From Burkholderiaceae bacterium (GTDB taxonomy: Bacteria; Pseudomonadota; Gammaproteobacteria; Burkholderiales; Burkholderiaceae_E): a stretch of DNA of 64,000 nt. Shown piece by piece: positions 8,618-17,288 of this stretch. Every line of letters begins with the position of its first letter. Position 1 is the first letter of the stretch. The position numbers and the translations under genes were made by a program. The stretch is from positions 27,120 to 91,119 of the forward strand of contig JAJTYR010000007.1 in NCBI GenBank assembly GCA_021463505.1. The letters are read 5' to 3'. The notes beneath the pieces are model-generated. The model saw only the letters and a program-made list of their open reading frames with translations, was not told the origin of the DNA and ran no database searches.

Positions 8618-9247
8618 ATGGGCGCCGCCGCGATCGATGTCGTCAACGCCTGGTACTACCGGCAGATGGCCCTGTGGGCGGGGCTGTTCCGCAAGAGCGA
8701 GCTCGAACTGGAATACTGGGAGCGCGTGCGCGCCCTGCGCCCGCGCGACACCGGCACGCTCGCGGCGATCGCCAACCGGCGCGCTGCGCAGGGCGACAGG
8801 CACGGCGCGATCGCGGTGCTCGAACATTCGGTGCAGGTCGACCCGGGCGTTGCTCACGCGTGGTTCAACCTCGGCTTCCTGCGCCAGGAGCTCGGCGAGC
8901 ACGAGGCGGCGTGCGAGGCGTTCGAGCGCGCGGTTGCGCTCGATCCGAAGCTCGACCGGGCCTGGTACGGCAAGGGGCTGTCGCTGGTCAAGCTTGGCCG
9001 CGTCGACGACGCGGTGGTGGCGCTGAAGAAGGTCGTCGAGCTGCAGCCGATGTCGCCGTACGGCTTCTACCAGCTGGCACACGCGTACCACCGGCTGGGC
9101 CAGGCCGACCGGGTCGTGGGGATCGTGCGCAGGCTCTCGAAGTTCGAGCCGAAGGTCGCATTGCAGCTCGAACGCGAAACCGGCGTGCACGCCGGCATCG
9201 AGGACCCGTTCGATCCGGGCGCAGGCACGGCTCGCAGAGGTTCCTGA
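8618..9247 (+). CDS. TPR repeat protein
   Basis: A 209-residue protein made largely of tetratricopeptide repeats. At least four helix-turn-helix units are readable between about 40 and 175; two show the classic pattern AHAWFNLGFLRQELGEHEAA and DRAWYGKGLSLVKLGRVDDA. The N-terminal 25 residues are aromatic and hydrophobic and may associate with the membrane, though no clear signal peptide is seen. TPR proteins act as protein-binding scaffolds; no partner can be named. Its place between acs with a YggT-like protein and the symporter genes suggests a link to acetate or short-chain acid uptake. Confidence 0.8.
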   Translation: MGAAAIDVVNAWYYRQMALWAGLFRKSELELEYWERVRALRPRDTGTLAAIANRRAAQGDRHGAIAVLEHSVQVDPGVAHAWFNLGFLRQELGEHEAACEAFERAVALDPKLDRAWYGKGLSLVKLGRVDDAVVALKKVVELQPMSPYGFYQLAHAYHRLGQADRVVGIVRRLSKFEPKVALQLERETGVHAGIEDPFDPGAGTARRGS

Positions 9248-9292
9248 AACGGGTGACGGACACCCGACGGGGAGAGGGAGAGGAGTGGACCA

Positions 9293-9331
9293 ATGAGCAA
9301 GACAACCCGACTGGAGGGGCCATGCAACTGA
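9293..9331 (+). CDS. Possible 12-codon leader ORF overlapping the symporter small-subunit start
   Basis: ATG 9293 opens a short frame MSKTTRLEGPCN ending at TGA 9329-9331. It is preceded by the strongest purine-rich ribosome-binding tract in the area, GGGGAGAGGGAGAGGAG at about 9269-9286. It overlaps the start of the DUF4212 gene (9322) by 10 bases in another frame. Ribosomes ending here would be placed on the symporter start, so it may couple or regulate translation. It could also be fortuitous, since the next gene has its own GGAGGGG. Confidence 0.35.
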   Translation: MSKTTRLEGPCN

Positions 9332-9585
9332 CCGCCAAGCACCATGAGTACTGGCGGCGCAACCTGCGCATCGCGTCGATACTGATCGCGATCTGGTTCG
9401 TCGTCACTTTCGTCGTCGCGTACTTCGCGCGATCGCTGACCTTCACTTTCTTCGGCTGGCCGTTCTCGTTCTGGATGGCAGCGCAGGGGGCACTGGTCAT
9501 CTACCTGCTGCTGATCGTCTACTACGCGCGCTACATGAACAGGCTCGACGAGGCGTTCGGCGTGGCTGAAGGAGATCTCGAATGA
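9322..9585 (+). CDS. DUF4212 sodium/solute symporter small subunit
   Basis: An 87-residue membrane protein with two helices (about 17-38 and 50-72). The signature YWRRNLRI near the N-terminus and YYARYMNRLDEAFGV near the C-terminus identify the DUF4212 family, the small partner of VC_2705-type sodium-solute symporters. ATG 9322 is favoured by GGAGGGG at 9313-9319; an in-frame GTG at 9253 would only add a polar extension. It overlaps the symporter gene by four bases (ATGA), so the two subunits are translationally coupled. Confidence 0.87.
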   Translation: MQLTAKHHEYWRRNLRIASILIAIWFVVTFVVAYFARSLTFTFFGWPFSFWMAAQGALVIYLLLIVYYARYMNRLDEAFGVAEGDLE

Positions 9586-11651
9586 GCACCGCAACCCAAT
9601 CGCAGAAGTCCTTCACCCAGCAGCTGAAGAAGGTCTACGCCTTCTACACCGGCGGCTTCGTCACTTTCGTGGTGGTGCTGGCGATCCTCGAGCAGATGGG
9701 GTTGCCGCGGCAGACGATCGGCTACGTCTTTCTGATGGCCACGATCCTGCTGTACGCGGGTATCGGCATCATCAGCCGCACCAACGAGGCGGCCGAGTAC
9801 TACGTGGCGGGCCGCCGCGTGCCGGCGCTGTTCAACGGCATGGCGGTGGGCGCCGACTGGATGTCGGCGGCCTCGTTCCTCGGTCTGGCGGGCACGTTCT
9901 ACCTGGCCGGCTACGATGGCCTGGCGTTCGCCATGGGCTGGACGGGCGGCTACGTGCTGACCGCGCTGTTCCTCGCGCCCTACCTGCGCAAGTTCGGGCA
10001 GTTCACGATTCCCGACTTCCTGGGCGCGCGCTACGGCGGCAACATCCCGCGCTTCATCGGGATCATCATCGCCATCCTGTGCTCGTTCACCTACGTGGTG
10101 GCGCAGATCTACGGTGTGGGCATCATCACCACGCGCCTGACCGGCGTGGCGTTCGAGATCGGCGTGTTCCTCGGGCTGGCCGGCATCCTGGTCTGCTCGT
10201 TCCTCGGGGGCATGCGCGCGGTCACCTGGACGCAGGTGGCGCAGTACATCATCCTGATCATCGCCTACCTGATCCCGGTGGTGTGGCTGTCGGTGCAGCA
10301 GACCGGTTTCCCGATCCCGCACGTGATCTACGGCTATCAGCTGCAGCAGGTCACCGCGCAGGAGGAAAAGCTGATCGCCGATCCGAAGGAGATCGAGGTC
10401 AAGAAGATCTTCAACGAGCGTGCGGCGGCGGCGGCCGAGAAGCTCAAGGACCTGCAGGGCTCGTTCACGGCCGGCAAGGCCGCGCTCGACAAGGCGGTGG
10501 CCGACGCGACCGCGTCGGGTGACGCCGCGGCGCTGAAGAAGGCGCAGGACGACCTCGGCAAGTATCCGAAGACGGTCGAGGACGCGCGCACCGCGTGGGC
10601 CAAGGAACGGGCGCTGGCGGCCCGCGGCGGACCGCTGCTGCGGCATGCCGAACCGTTCCAGGGCAAGGACGAGGCAGCGCGCGACGTCAAGCGCAAGAAC
10701 TTCCTGGCGCTCGTCTTCTGCCTGATGGTGGGCACGGCATCGCTGCCGCACATCCTGATGCGCTACTACACCACGCCGTCGGTGCGCGAGGCGCGGATCT
10801 CGGTGGGCTGGTCGCTGTTCTTCATCCTGCTGCTGTACCTGTCGGCGCCGGCGCTGGCCGTGCTGGTGAAGTACGACATGTATCACGACGTGGTGGGGCT
10901 GCCGTTCGCGAGCCTGCCGGCCTGGGTGCAGTCGTGGGCGGCGGTCGACCCTGGGCTGCTGTCGATCACCGACTTCAACGGTGACGGCATCGTGCAGGCG
11001 GCCGAGATCGCGATCGGCGGCGACATCGTCGTGCTGGCGACTCCGGAAATCGCCGGGCTGCCGTACGTGATCTCGGGCCTCGTCGCGGCGGGCGGCCTCG
11101 CGGCTGCGCTGTCCACGGCCGACGGCCTGCTGCTCACGATCGCCAACGCGCTGTCGCACGATCTCTACTACAAGATGATCGATCCGACCGTGTCGACGCA
11201 GCGCCGCGTGCTGCTCTCGAAGATGCTGCTGCTGGTGGTCGCCGTCGTGGCGGCGCTCACCGCGGCACAAAAGCCCGCCGACATCCTGTTCCTGGTGTCG
11301 GCGGCCTTCTCGTTCGCCGCGGCCGGGTTCTTCCCGTCCCTGGTGCTCGGCATCTTCTGGAAGCGCGCCACCGGCATCGCCGCGACGCTCGCGATGATCG
11401 CCGGCATCGGCATCACGTTCTACTACATGACGCTGAACCAGCCCTGGCTGCGCGAGATGTTCTACGGCATTCCGCGCCCGGTGCCGATCACCAATCTGTG
11501 GTGGGACATCCAGCCGATCTCGGCCGGCCTGTTCGGCGTGCCGCTGGGCTTCGCGGTGCTGATCATCGTGTCGCTGCTCACGCCGGCACCCGATCGCACC
11601 ACGCAGGAACTGGTGGAGAACGTGCGCTATCCGAACCTGAAGGCGGCCTGA
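9582..11651 (+). CDS. Sodium:solute symporter, VC_2705 subfamily (probable acetate/short-chain acid carrier)
   Basis: A 689-residue integral membrane transporter of the SSS family. Multiple hydrophobic helices, the VAGRRVPALFNGMAVGADWM segment and the core GLAGTFYLAGYDGLAF place it with ActP-like carriers, and the paired DUF4212 gene fixes the subfamily. Two soluble insertions stand out: a charged, alanine-rich probable coiled coil at about 252-370, and an EF-hand-like loop DFNGDGIVQAAE at 464-475 that could bind calcium. Neither belongs to the transport core. Location downstream of acs argues for acetate or a related acid as substrate, but substrate is inferred. A strong terminator follows at 11731. 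Confidence 0.88.
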   Translation: MSTATQSQKSFTQQLKKVYAFYTGGFVTFVVVLAILEQMGLPRQTIGYVFLMATILLYAGIGIISRTNEAAEYYVAGRRVPALFNGMAVGADWMSAASFLGLAGTFYLAGYDGLAFAMGWTGGYVLTALFLAPYLRKFGQFTIPDFLGARYGGNIPRFIGIIIAILCSFTYVVAQIYGVGIITTRLTGVAFEIGVFLGLAGILVCSFLGGMRAVTWTQVAQYIILIIAYLIPVVWLSVQQTGFPIPHVIYGYQLQQVTAQEEKLIADPKEIEVKKIFNERAAAAAEKLKDLQGSFTAGKAALDKAVADATASGDAAALKKAQDDLGKYPKTVEDARTAWAKERALAARGGPLLRHAEPFQGKDEAARDVKRKNFLALVFCLMVGTASLPHILMRYYTTPSVREARISVGWSLFFILLLYLSAPALAVLVKYDMYHDVVGLPFASLPAWVQSWAAVDPGLLSITDFNGDGIVQAAEIAIGGDIVVLATPEIAGLPYVISGLVAAGGLAAALSTADGLLLTIANALSHDLYYKMIDPTVSTQRRVLLSKMLLLVVAVVAALTAAQKPADILFLVSAAFSFAAAGFFPSLVLGIFWKRATGIAATLAMIAGIGITFYYMTLNQPWLREMFYGIPRPVPITNLWWDIQPISAGLFGVPLGFAVLIIVSLLTPAPDRTTQELVENVRYPNLKAA

Positions 11652-11730
11652 GCGCCGCATGCGGCGGCCGGGCGCCCGCGGCGCTTCGGCCCTCCCGCCA
11701 GGCCCCGGCCTGCCTGGCCGCGGCGCATCG

Positions 11731-11766
11731 GGGGCGATCTTCGGATCGCCCCTTTTTCTTTTGTTA
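11731..11766 (+). terminator. Intrinsic terminator with UUCG tetraloop
   Basis: A perfect 9-bp stem GGGGCGATC/GATCGCCCC closed by a C(UUCG)G tetraloop is followed by a T-rich tract TTTTCTTTTGTT. It is the clearest rho-independent terminator in the window and ends the acs-to-symporter transcription unit just before the tRNA gene. Confidence 0.93.
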
Positions 11767-11804
11767 TCAGGATCTTGTGCGACGCGCCGCGTGCGCCGGT
11801 GCGG

Positions 11805-11810
11805 TATACT
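11805..11810 (+). promoter_or_regulatory. -10 element of the tRNA-Ser gene
   Basis: TATACT (5 of 6 matches to consensus) ends 10 bases before the tRNA 5' end, the usual distance for a tRNA promoter with a very short leader. The -35 region is poor. Confidence 0.55.
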
Positions 11811-11820
11811 GCGCGCCCTC

Positions 11821-11911
11821 GGAGGGATGGATGAGTGGTTTAAGTCGCACGCCTGGAAAGCGTGTAGGGGTCAACAGCCCCTCGGGGGTTCGAATCCCCC
11901 TCCCTCCGCCA
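11821..11911 (+). tRNA. serX: tRNA-Ser, anticodon GGA
   Basis: A 91-base gene with a 7-bp acceptor stem GGAGGGA/TCCCTCC, discriminator G and an encoded CCA end. The anticodon stem CACGC/GCGTG encloses the loop CTGGAAA, giving anticodon GGA for UCC and UCU codons. The long variable arm (GTAGGGGTCAACAGCCCCTC) and the T-loop GGTTCGAATCC are typical of serine tRNAs. The kup start codon lies only 17 bases after the CCA end. No integrase or att-like repeat is seen next to it. Confidence 0.97.
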
Positions 11912-11928
11912 CGCTAAACTGCCCCGCC

Positions 11929-13800
11929 ATGTCCGCCAGCCCGCGCTCCGGCCTGTCCGCGGTGACGCTCGCCGCGCTCGGCGTCGTCTACGGCGACATC
12001 GGCACCAGCCCGCTGTACGCGTTCAAGGAGGCATTCGGCGGCACGCACGCGCTGCCGCTCACCGAGGGCAACGTGTTCGCGGTGCTGTCGATGATCTTCT
12101 GGGCGGTGACGATCATCGTCTCGCTGAAGTACGTGTCGATCATGCTGCGCTTCGATCACCGCGGCGACGGCGGGGTGCTCGCGCTGCTGTCGTACTGCGC
12201 GCAGCAGGTGCGCGAGCGCCCGCGCCTGCTGTGGCTGGTGACGATCCTCGGCGCGTTCGCCGTGTCGCTGTTCTACGGCGACGCGGTGATCACGCCGGCG
12301 ATCTCGGTGCTCTCGGCGGTCGAGGGACTCGTGGTGCTGGCGCCTGCGCTGGACGTGCTGGTGGTGCCGATCGCGCTGGGGATCATCCTCGGGTTGTTCC
12401 TGATCCAGCGCCGGGGCACGGCTGCGGTGGGTGCCTTCTTCGGGCCGATCATGCTGGGCTGGTTCTTCGCGCTTGCCGGACTGGGCATCGCGAGCATCGC
12501 CGAGAACCCGGCGGTGCTGCAGGCGCTCGATCCGCGCTACGCGCTGAAATTGATCGTCGAACAGCCGTCGCTGGCCTTTCTCGCCGCGAGCGCGGTGTTC
12601 CTGTGCATGACCGGCGCCGAGGCGCTGTACGCCGACATGGGCCACTTCGGCCGGCGTCCGGTGCAGATCGCCTGGTTCGCGCTGGTGCTGCCGTCGCTCA
12701 CGCTGAACTACTTTGGCCAGGGCGCGCTGGTGCTGCGCGACCCGGAGGCGGCACGCAATCCGTTCTACATGCTCGCGCCCGAACCGTTGCTGCTGCCGCT
12801 GATCGTGCTGGCGACCGCAGCCACGGTGATTGCCTCGCAGGCGACGATCTCGGGTGCGTTCTCGGCCACCCAGCAGGCGTCGCGCCTGAACTTCCTGCCG
12901 CGTCTGCGCGTGCTGCACACCTCGGAGGTCGCGCAGGGCCAGATCTACATTCCGGCCGTGAACTGGCTGTTGCTGGTGCTGGTGCTCGGGCTGGTGCTGG
13001 GGTTTCGCAGTTCCGGGGCGCTGGCCTCGGCCTATGGCATCGCGGTCTCCGGCGACCTGCTGATCACCAGCCTGATGATGCTGATCGTGTTGCCGCTGAT
13101 CGCCGATGCGCGCTTGCGCTGGCTGTGGCCGCTGTTTCTGCTGTGCGTCGTGCTCGAGGGGTCGTTCTTCGCGGCCAACGCCGCCAAACTGCTGCACGGC
13201 GGCTGGTTCCCGATCGTGCTGGCGTTGCTGGTGTTCACCGTGCTGACCACCTGGCGGCGCGGTATCGAGATCATGCGTGCGCGCAAGCAGGCGGCGCCGA
13301 ACGCCGTGCGCGACGGATTGAGTCTGGACATTGCCGACGTGCCGCGCGTGCCCGGGGCGGCGGTGTTCTTCTCGTCGTCGGCCGGCGGCTGCCCGAGTGC
13401 GTTCCTGCACAACCTGAAGCACAACCGGATCGTGCACGAGCAGACCGCGTTCCTCACGGTGCAGTTCGACGAGGGGCCGCGCGTGGCCGATGACGAGCGC
13501 ATCGAGGTGATGCGCGGGGCCAACGGCATCGTCCGCATCACTGCGCATTTCGGCTATCGCGAGCAACCCGACGTCGATCGCGTGCTGCGCCTGGCCGCGC
13601 GCAAGGGCGTGGCCTGCCCGGTGGGCGAGACTTCGTTCTTCACCAGCAAGCCGACGCTGGTCTCGGTGAGCCGGCGCGGGTTGTTCGGATGGCGGCGTTC
13701 GCTGTTCGGCTGGATGCTGCAGAACAGCACCAGCGTGGCGCGCTACTTCGAACTGCCGCCCGACCGGGTAGTCGAACTGGGCACGCAGGTCGCGATCTGA
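11929..13800 (+). CDS. kup: Potassium uptake protein, KUP family
   Basis: Proton-coupled, low-affinity potassium importer of the inner membrane. The 623-residue length matches Kup, and the N-terminal sequence VVYGDIGTSPLYAFKEAF is the family signature. About 12 helices occupy the first 450 residues, followed by the cytoplasmic domain containing VFFSSSAGGCPSAFLHNLKHN. ATG 11929 is chosen because homology begins at once; an earlier in-frame ATG would run through the tRNA. No Shine-Dalgarno sequence is seen, and a TAAACT hexamer lies 8 bases upstream, so the transcript may be leaderless or processed from the tRNA precursor. Confidence 0.93.
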   Translation: MSASPRSGLSAVTLAALGVVYGDIGTSPLYAFKEAFGGTHALPLTEGNVFAVLSMIFWAVTIIVSLKYVSIMLRFDHRGDGGVLALLSYCAQQVRERPRLLWLVTILGAFAVSLFYGDAVITPAISVLSAVEGLVVLAPALDVLVVPIALGIILGLFLIQRRGTAAVGAFFGPIMLGWFFALAGLGIASIAENPAVLQALDPRYALKLIVEQPSLAFLAASAVFLCMTGAEALYADMGHFGRRPVQIAWFALVLPSLTLNYFGQGALVLRDPEAARNPFYMLAPEPLLLPLIVLATAATVIASQATISGAFSATQQASRLNFLPRLRVLHTSEVAQGQIYIPAVNWLLLVLVLGLVLGFRSSGALASAYGIAVSGDLLITSLMMLIVLPLIADARLRWLWPLFLLCVVLEGSFFAANAAKLLHGGWFPIVLALLVFTVLTTWRRGIEIMRARKQAAPNAVRDGLSLDIADVPRVPGAAVFFSSSAGGCPSAFLHNLKHNRIVHEQTAFLTVQFDEGPRVADDERIEVMRGANGIVRITAHFGYREQPDVDRVLRLAARKGVACPVGETSFFTSKPTLVSVSRRGLFGWRRSLFGWMLQNSTSVARYFELPPDRVVELGTQVAI

Positions 13801-13855
13801 GCGCGGCTGCCGAGCCGATCAGCCCTCGGGCGACTGGGCGAACCGGGTCCGCAAG

Positions 13856-13861
13856 TAGAAT
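13856..13861 (+). promoter_or_regulatory. -10-like TAGAAT directly before the MFS start
   Basis: TAGAAT ends 7 bases before ATG 13869. If it is a real -10, transcription would start at or within one or two bases of the start codon, giving a leaderless message. The absence of a Shine-Dalgarno sequence there agrees with this. No good -35 is visible. Confidence 0.35.
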
Positions 13862-13868
13862 GCCGGCC

Positions 13869-15128
13869 ATGAACACAGCGGCCTGGCGACGATCGCCGAA
13901 CCTGATTCTGGCGTGTGCGGTGGGGGTGCTCCTGCTGGCCATGGGGGTGCGCGCCACCTTCGGCCTGTTCATGCAACCGATGGGCATGGCGCGCGGCTGG
14001 AGCCGCGAGGTGTTCTCCTTCGCCTTCGCGATCCAGAACATCGTCTGGGGTCTGGCCGCACCACTGCTCGGCGTGCTGGCCGATCGCCACGGTTCCGGAC
14101 GCACCATCGTGCTGGGCGCACTGCTCTGCGCGCTCGGACTGGCCGGGATGGCCTGGGCCTCGACGCCGGCCGAGCTCTACCTGACGGCCGGACTGCTGGT
14201 CGGGATCGGGCAGGCGGGCACGACCTTCGGCGTGGTTCTGGGCGTCGTCGGTCGCGCCTTTTCGCCGCAGCAGCGCAGTTCGGCGCTCGGGCTGGCGAGC
14301 GCCGGCGGGTCGCTCGGGCAGTTCGTGATGATGCCGCTCGGCGCTTCCCTGATCGCCGCCTTCGACTGGCAGGCGGCGCTGTGGTGGATGGCCGGCCTGT
14401 CGATGATCACCGTGGCGTTGGCCGCGATGCTGACCGGCAGACCTCGGCACGTCGGGACGCGCGACGACGTGCCGCTGGGTGACGCGTTCCGCGGGGCGCT
14501 GCGCGACCGCTCGTTTCACCTGCTGTTCTGGAGCTTCTTCGTCTGCGGCTTCCACACGGCCTTCATCACGCTTCACCTGCCCGCCTTCGTCGTCGATCAG
14601 GGTCTGAACTTCGGGCACGGTGCGATGGCCGTCGCTGTCATCGGCCTGTTCAACGTGATCGGTTCGTGGGGTGCGGGCTGGCTCGGCGATCGTCGCAGCA
14701 AGCGTGCGCTGCTGTCCTGGCTGTATCTGCTGAGGGCCGGCAGCATTGCGATCCTGCTCGCGTTGCCGCTGACACCGCTCACCCTGTACCTGTTCGCCGC
14801 GACGATGGGCCTGCTGTGGCTCGGTACGGTTCCGCTCACCAACGGGCTCGTCGGCCAGATCTACGGGATGCGCTACGTCGCGACGCTGTACGGTCTGGTG
14901 TTCCTCGGTCACCAGGTCGGCAGCTTCGTCGGTGCCTGGCTGGGTGGCTGGGCCTACGAACACACCGGTTCGTACGCGTTGATGTGGTGGCTCGGCATTG
15001 GCCTCGCGCTCGCCGCGGGCGCGCTGGCCCGGCCGATCGACGAACGCCCGGTCGGGTCGCGCAATGCTGCGGCCGCTGCGGTCGCTGCGGTCGTGCCCGC
15101 GCCGGCCGCAGCACGCGAGTCGCGATGA
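13869..15128 (+). CDS. MFS transporter, monocarboxylate/oxalate-formate antiporter-like
   Basis: A 419-residue major facilitator with about 12 helices. The first helices read LAMGVRATFGLFMQPMG and are followed by the loop GVLADRHGSGRTIVLGALL, a form of the MFS loop 2-3 motif; the pattern is that of the OxlT/MCT branch (MFS_1). The second half has GWLGDRRSKR. The C-terminal 25 residues are a low-complexity Ala/Val/Pro tail. The substrate cannot be deduced. A 50-codon gene overlaps its stop by four bases, so it may have a small membrane partner. Confidence 0.82.
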   Translation: MNTAAWRRSPNLILACAVGVLLLAMGVRATFGLFMQPMGMARGWSREVFSFAFAIQNIVWGLAAPLLGVLADRHGSGRTIVLGALLCALGLAGMAWASTPAELYLTAGLLVGIGQAGTTFGVVLGVVGRAFSPQQRSSALGLASAGGSLGQFVMMPLGASLIAAFDWQAALWWMAGLSMITVALAAMLTGRPRHVGTRDDVPLGDAFRGALRDRSFHLLFWSFFVCGFHTAFITLHLPAFVVDQGLNFGHGAMAVAVIGLFNVIGSWGAGWLGDRRSKRALLSWLYLLRAGSIAILLALPLTPLTLYLFAATMGLLWLGTVPLTNGLVGQIYGMRYVATLYGLVFLGHQVGSFVGAWLGGWAYEHTGSYALMWWLGIGLALAAGALARPIDERPVGSRNAAAAAVAAVVPAPAAARESR

Positions 15129-15277
15129 ACCGGACGCTGCGCTTCGTGTCCTTCGTCGCGGCAGCCGCGGTGCTCGGTTTCGTGGTGACCTGGTCGTTCC
15201 TGGCGTACCTGAAGCCGGACATGGTGGTCGACTTCGCCACGCTGCTGCAGATGTGCGGCATCCCGGTCGCGCGCTGA
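15125..15277 (+). CDS. Small single-span membrane protein
   Basis: A 50-residue ORF whose ATG overlaps the MFS stop (ATGA), a strong sign of translational coupling. Residues about 5-28 form one hydrophobic helix after the basic MNRTLR start, followed by a short polar tail with one cysteine. Family not recognised. It may be an accessory peptide of the MFS carrier, which is inferred from coupling only. Confidence 0.55.
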   Translation: MNRTLRFVSFVAAAAVLGFVVTWSFLAYLKPDMVVDFATLLQMCGIPVAR

Positions 15278-15308
15278 AGCAGCTTTCCTTTCTCCTTTCC
15301 TCCCCGAC

Positions 15309-17288
15309 ATGGCGACACGCAAGAGCGACTACGGCGAATCGTCGATTCGCGTTCTCAAGGGACTCGAGCCGGTGCGGCAGCGCCCGGGGATGTACACGCG
15401 CACCGAAAACCCGTTGCATATCCTCCAGGAGGTGATCGACAACGCCGCCGACGAGGCGCTTGCCGGGTTCTGCCGCGAGATCGCCGTCACCTTGCACGCC
15501 GACGCCAGCGTTTCGGTGGACGACGATGGTCGCGGCATTCCGGTGGGGTTGCACCCCGAAGAAGGCGTGCCGGTGATCGAGATCGTGTTCGCGCGCCTGC
15601 ACGCCGGCGGCAAGTTCGACAAGGCGGGCAGCGGCGCCTACAGCTTCTCCGGCGGGCTGCACGGGGTCGGCGTGTCGGTGACCAACGCGTTGTCCAGGCG
15701 CATGGAGGTCACTGTCTGGCGCGATGGCGCGGTGCACCGGATCGCGTTCGCCGGTGGCGACGTCGCCGCGCCGCTCGCCTCGCAGGGCGCCGGGCGCGGC
15801 GAGCGGCGCAGCGGCACGCGCGTGCGCGCCTGGCCCGACCCGAAGTACTTCGATTCGCCGGCGATTCCGCAGCCCGCGCTGGCGCAGTTGCTGCGCTCGA
15901 AGGCGGTGCTGCTGCCCGGCGTCAAGGTCACGTTGTTCGACGAGAAGAGCGGGCGGCGCGAGGTCTGGCAATACGCGCAAGGGTTGCGCGGTTACCTCGC
16001 CGAGTCGCTGGCGGCGCTCTCGGAGGCCGAGCCGGTGATTCCGCTGTTCGAGGGCGAGCAGTCGGTCGGCGCCGACCACGACACCTTCGCCGAAGGCGAG
16101 GGCGCACACTGGGTGGTCGCCTGGACCGAGGAGGGGGGCCTGTTGCGCGAGTCGTACGTGAACCTGATCCCGACGTCTGCGGGCGGCACCCACGAGTCGG
16201 GGCTGCGCGAGGGCCTGTTCGCAGCGGTCAAGGGCTTCGTCGAACTGCACAACCTGCTGCCCAAGGGGATCCGGTTGCTGCCCGAAGACGTCTTCGCCCG
16301 CGCGAGCTTCGTGCTGTCGGCCCGGGTGCTCGATCCGCAGTTCCAGGGGCAGATCAAGGAGCGGCTGAACTCGCGTGACGCGCTGCGCCTCGTGGCGTCG
16401 CTCGCCAGACCGCAACTCGAGCTGTGGCTGAACCAGCACGTCGAGCACGGCCGCAGGCTGGCCGAACTGGTGATCCGTCAGGCGCAGGCGCGCAGTCGCG
16501 CGGCACAGAAGGTCGAGAAGAAGAAGGGCTCGGGCGTGGCGGTGCTGCCCGGCAAGCTCACCGATTGCGAGTCGACCGACGTGGCGCGCAACGAGTTGTT
16601 CCTGGTCGAGGGCGACTCGGCCGGCGGTTCGGCCAAGATGGGGCGCGACAAGGCGTTCCAGGCGATCCTGCCGTTGCGCGGCAAGGTGCTCAACACCTGG
16701 GAGACCGAGCGCGACCGCCTGTTCGCGAACAACGAGATCCACGACATCGCGGTGGCCATCGGCGTCGATCCCCACGCGGCCGGCACCGCGCCCGACCTGA
16801 CGAACCTGCGCTACGGGCGCATCTGCATCCTGTCGGATGCCGACGTCGACGGCGCGCACATCCAGGTGCTGCTGCTGACGCTGTTCTTCCGGCACTTCCC
16901 CGTGCTGATCGAGCGCGGCCACGTCCACGTCGCGCGCCCGCCGCTGTACCGGGTCGACGTGCCGGCGCAGGGCAAGCGGCCGCTGCGCAAGCTCTACTGT
17001 CTGGACGACGGCGAGCTGCAGCACCTCGAAGACAAGCTGCGCAAGGAAGGCGTGCGCGAGGGCAGCTGGTCGATTTCGCGTTTCAAGGGGCTGGGGGAAA
17101 TGAACGCCGCGCAGTTGTGGGAGACGACGATGAATCCCGACACGCGCCGACTGCTCGCGGTGCGCCTGGGCGACGTCGACGCTGCCGCCACGCGCGAGCG
17201 CTTCACGATGCTGATGGGCAAGGGCGAGGCGGCGTCGCGGCGCGCGTGGCTCGAGGAGCGCGGCAACGAGGCCGAGGTGGACATCTGA
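15309..17288 (+). CDS. parE: DNA topoisomerase IV subunit B
   Basis: ATPase subunit of the chromosome-decatenating type IIA topoisomerase. The 659-residue protein has the GHKL ATPase domain ([39 protein letters not shown]), the transducer domain, and the TOPRIM domain with [14 protein letters not shown] around the metal-binding E434 and SDADVDGAH further on. The C-terminus has the [17 protein letters not shown] motif. Length and neighbour distinguish it from GyrB. ATG 15309 follows a pyrimidine-rich stretch with no Shine-Dalgarno sequence. The stop overlaps the parC start by one base (TGATG), so the two subunits are coupled. Confidence 0.95.
   Translation: MATRKSDYGESSIRVLKGLEPVRQRPGMYTRTENPLHILQEVIDNAADEALAGFCREIAVTLHADASVSVDDDGRGIPVGLHPEEGVPVIEIVFARLHAGGKFDKAGSGAYSFSGGLHGVGVSVTNALSRRMEVTVWRDGAVHRIAFAGGDVAAPLASQGAGRGERRSGTRVRAWPDPKYFDSPAIPQPALAQLLRSKAVLLPGVKVTLFDEKSGRREVWQYAQGLRGYLAESLAALSEAEPVIPLFEGEQSVGADHDTFAEGEGAHWVVAWTEEGGLLRESYVNLIPTSAGGTHESGLREGLFAAVKGFVELHNLLPKGIRLLPEDVFARASFVLSARVLDPQFQGQIKERLNSRDALRLVASLARPQLELWLNQHVEHGRRLAELVIRQAQARSRAAQKVEKKKGSGVAVLPGKLTDCESTDVARNELFLVEGDSAGGSAKMGRDKAFQAILPLRGKVLNTWETERDRLFANNEIHDIAVAIGVDPHAAGTAPDLTNLRYGRICILSDADVDGAHIQVLLLTLFFRHFPVLIERGHVHVARPPLYRVDVPAQGKRPLRKLYCLDDGELQHLEDKLRKEGVREGSWSISRFKGLGEMNAAQLWETTMNPDTRRLLAVRLGDVDAAATRERFTMLMGKGEAASRRAWLEERGNEAEVDI

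Noticed and set aside
11821..11911. tRNA-Ser as an integration site for a genomic island
   Set aside because: No integrase, no duplicated tRNA 3' end and core genes on both sides.
15278..15308. Pyrimidine-rich tract before parE as a regulatory element
   Set aside because: Only 31 bases with no defined structure; noted under parE as an absent Shine-Dalgarno sequence.
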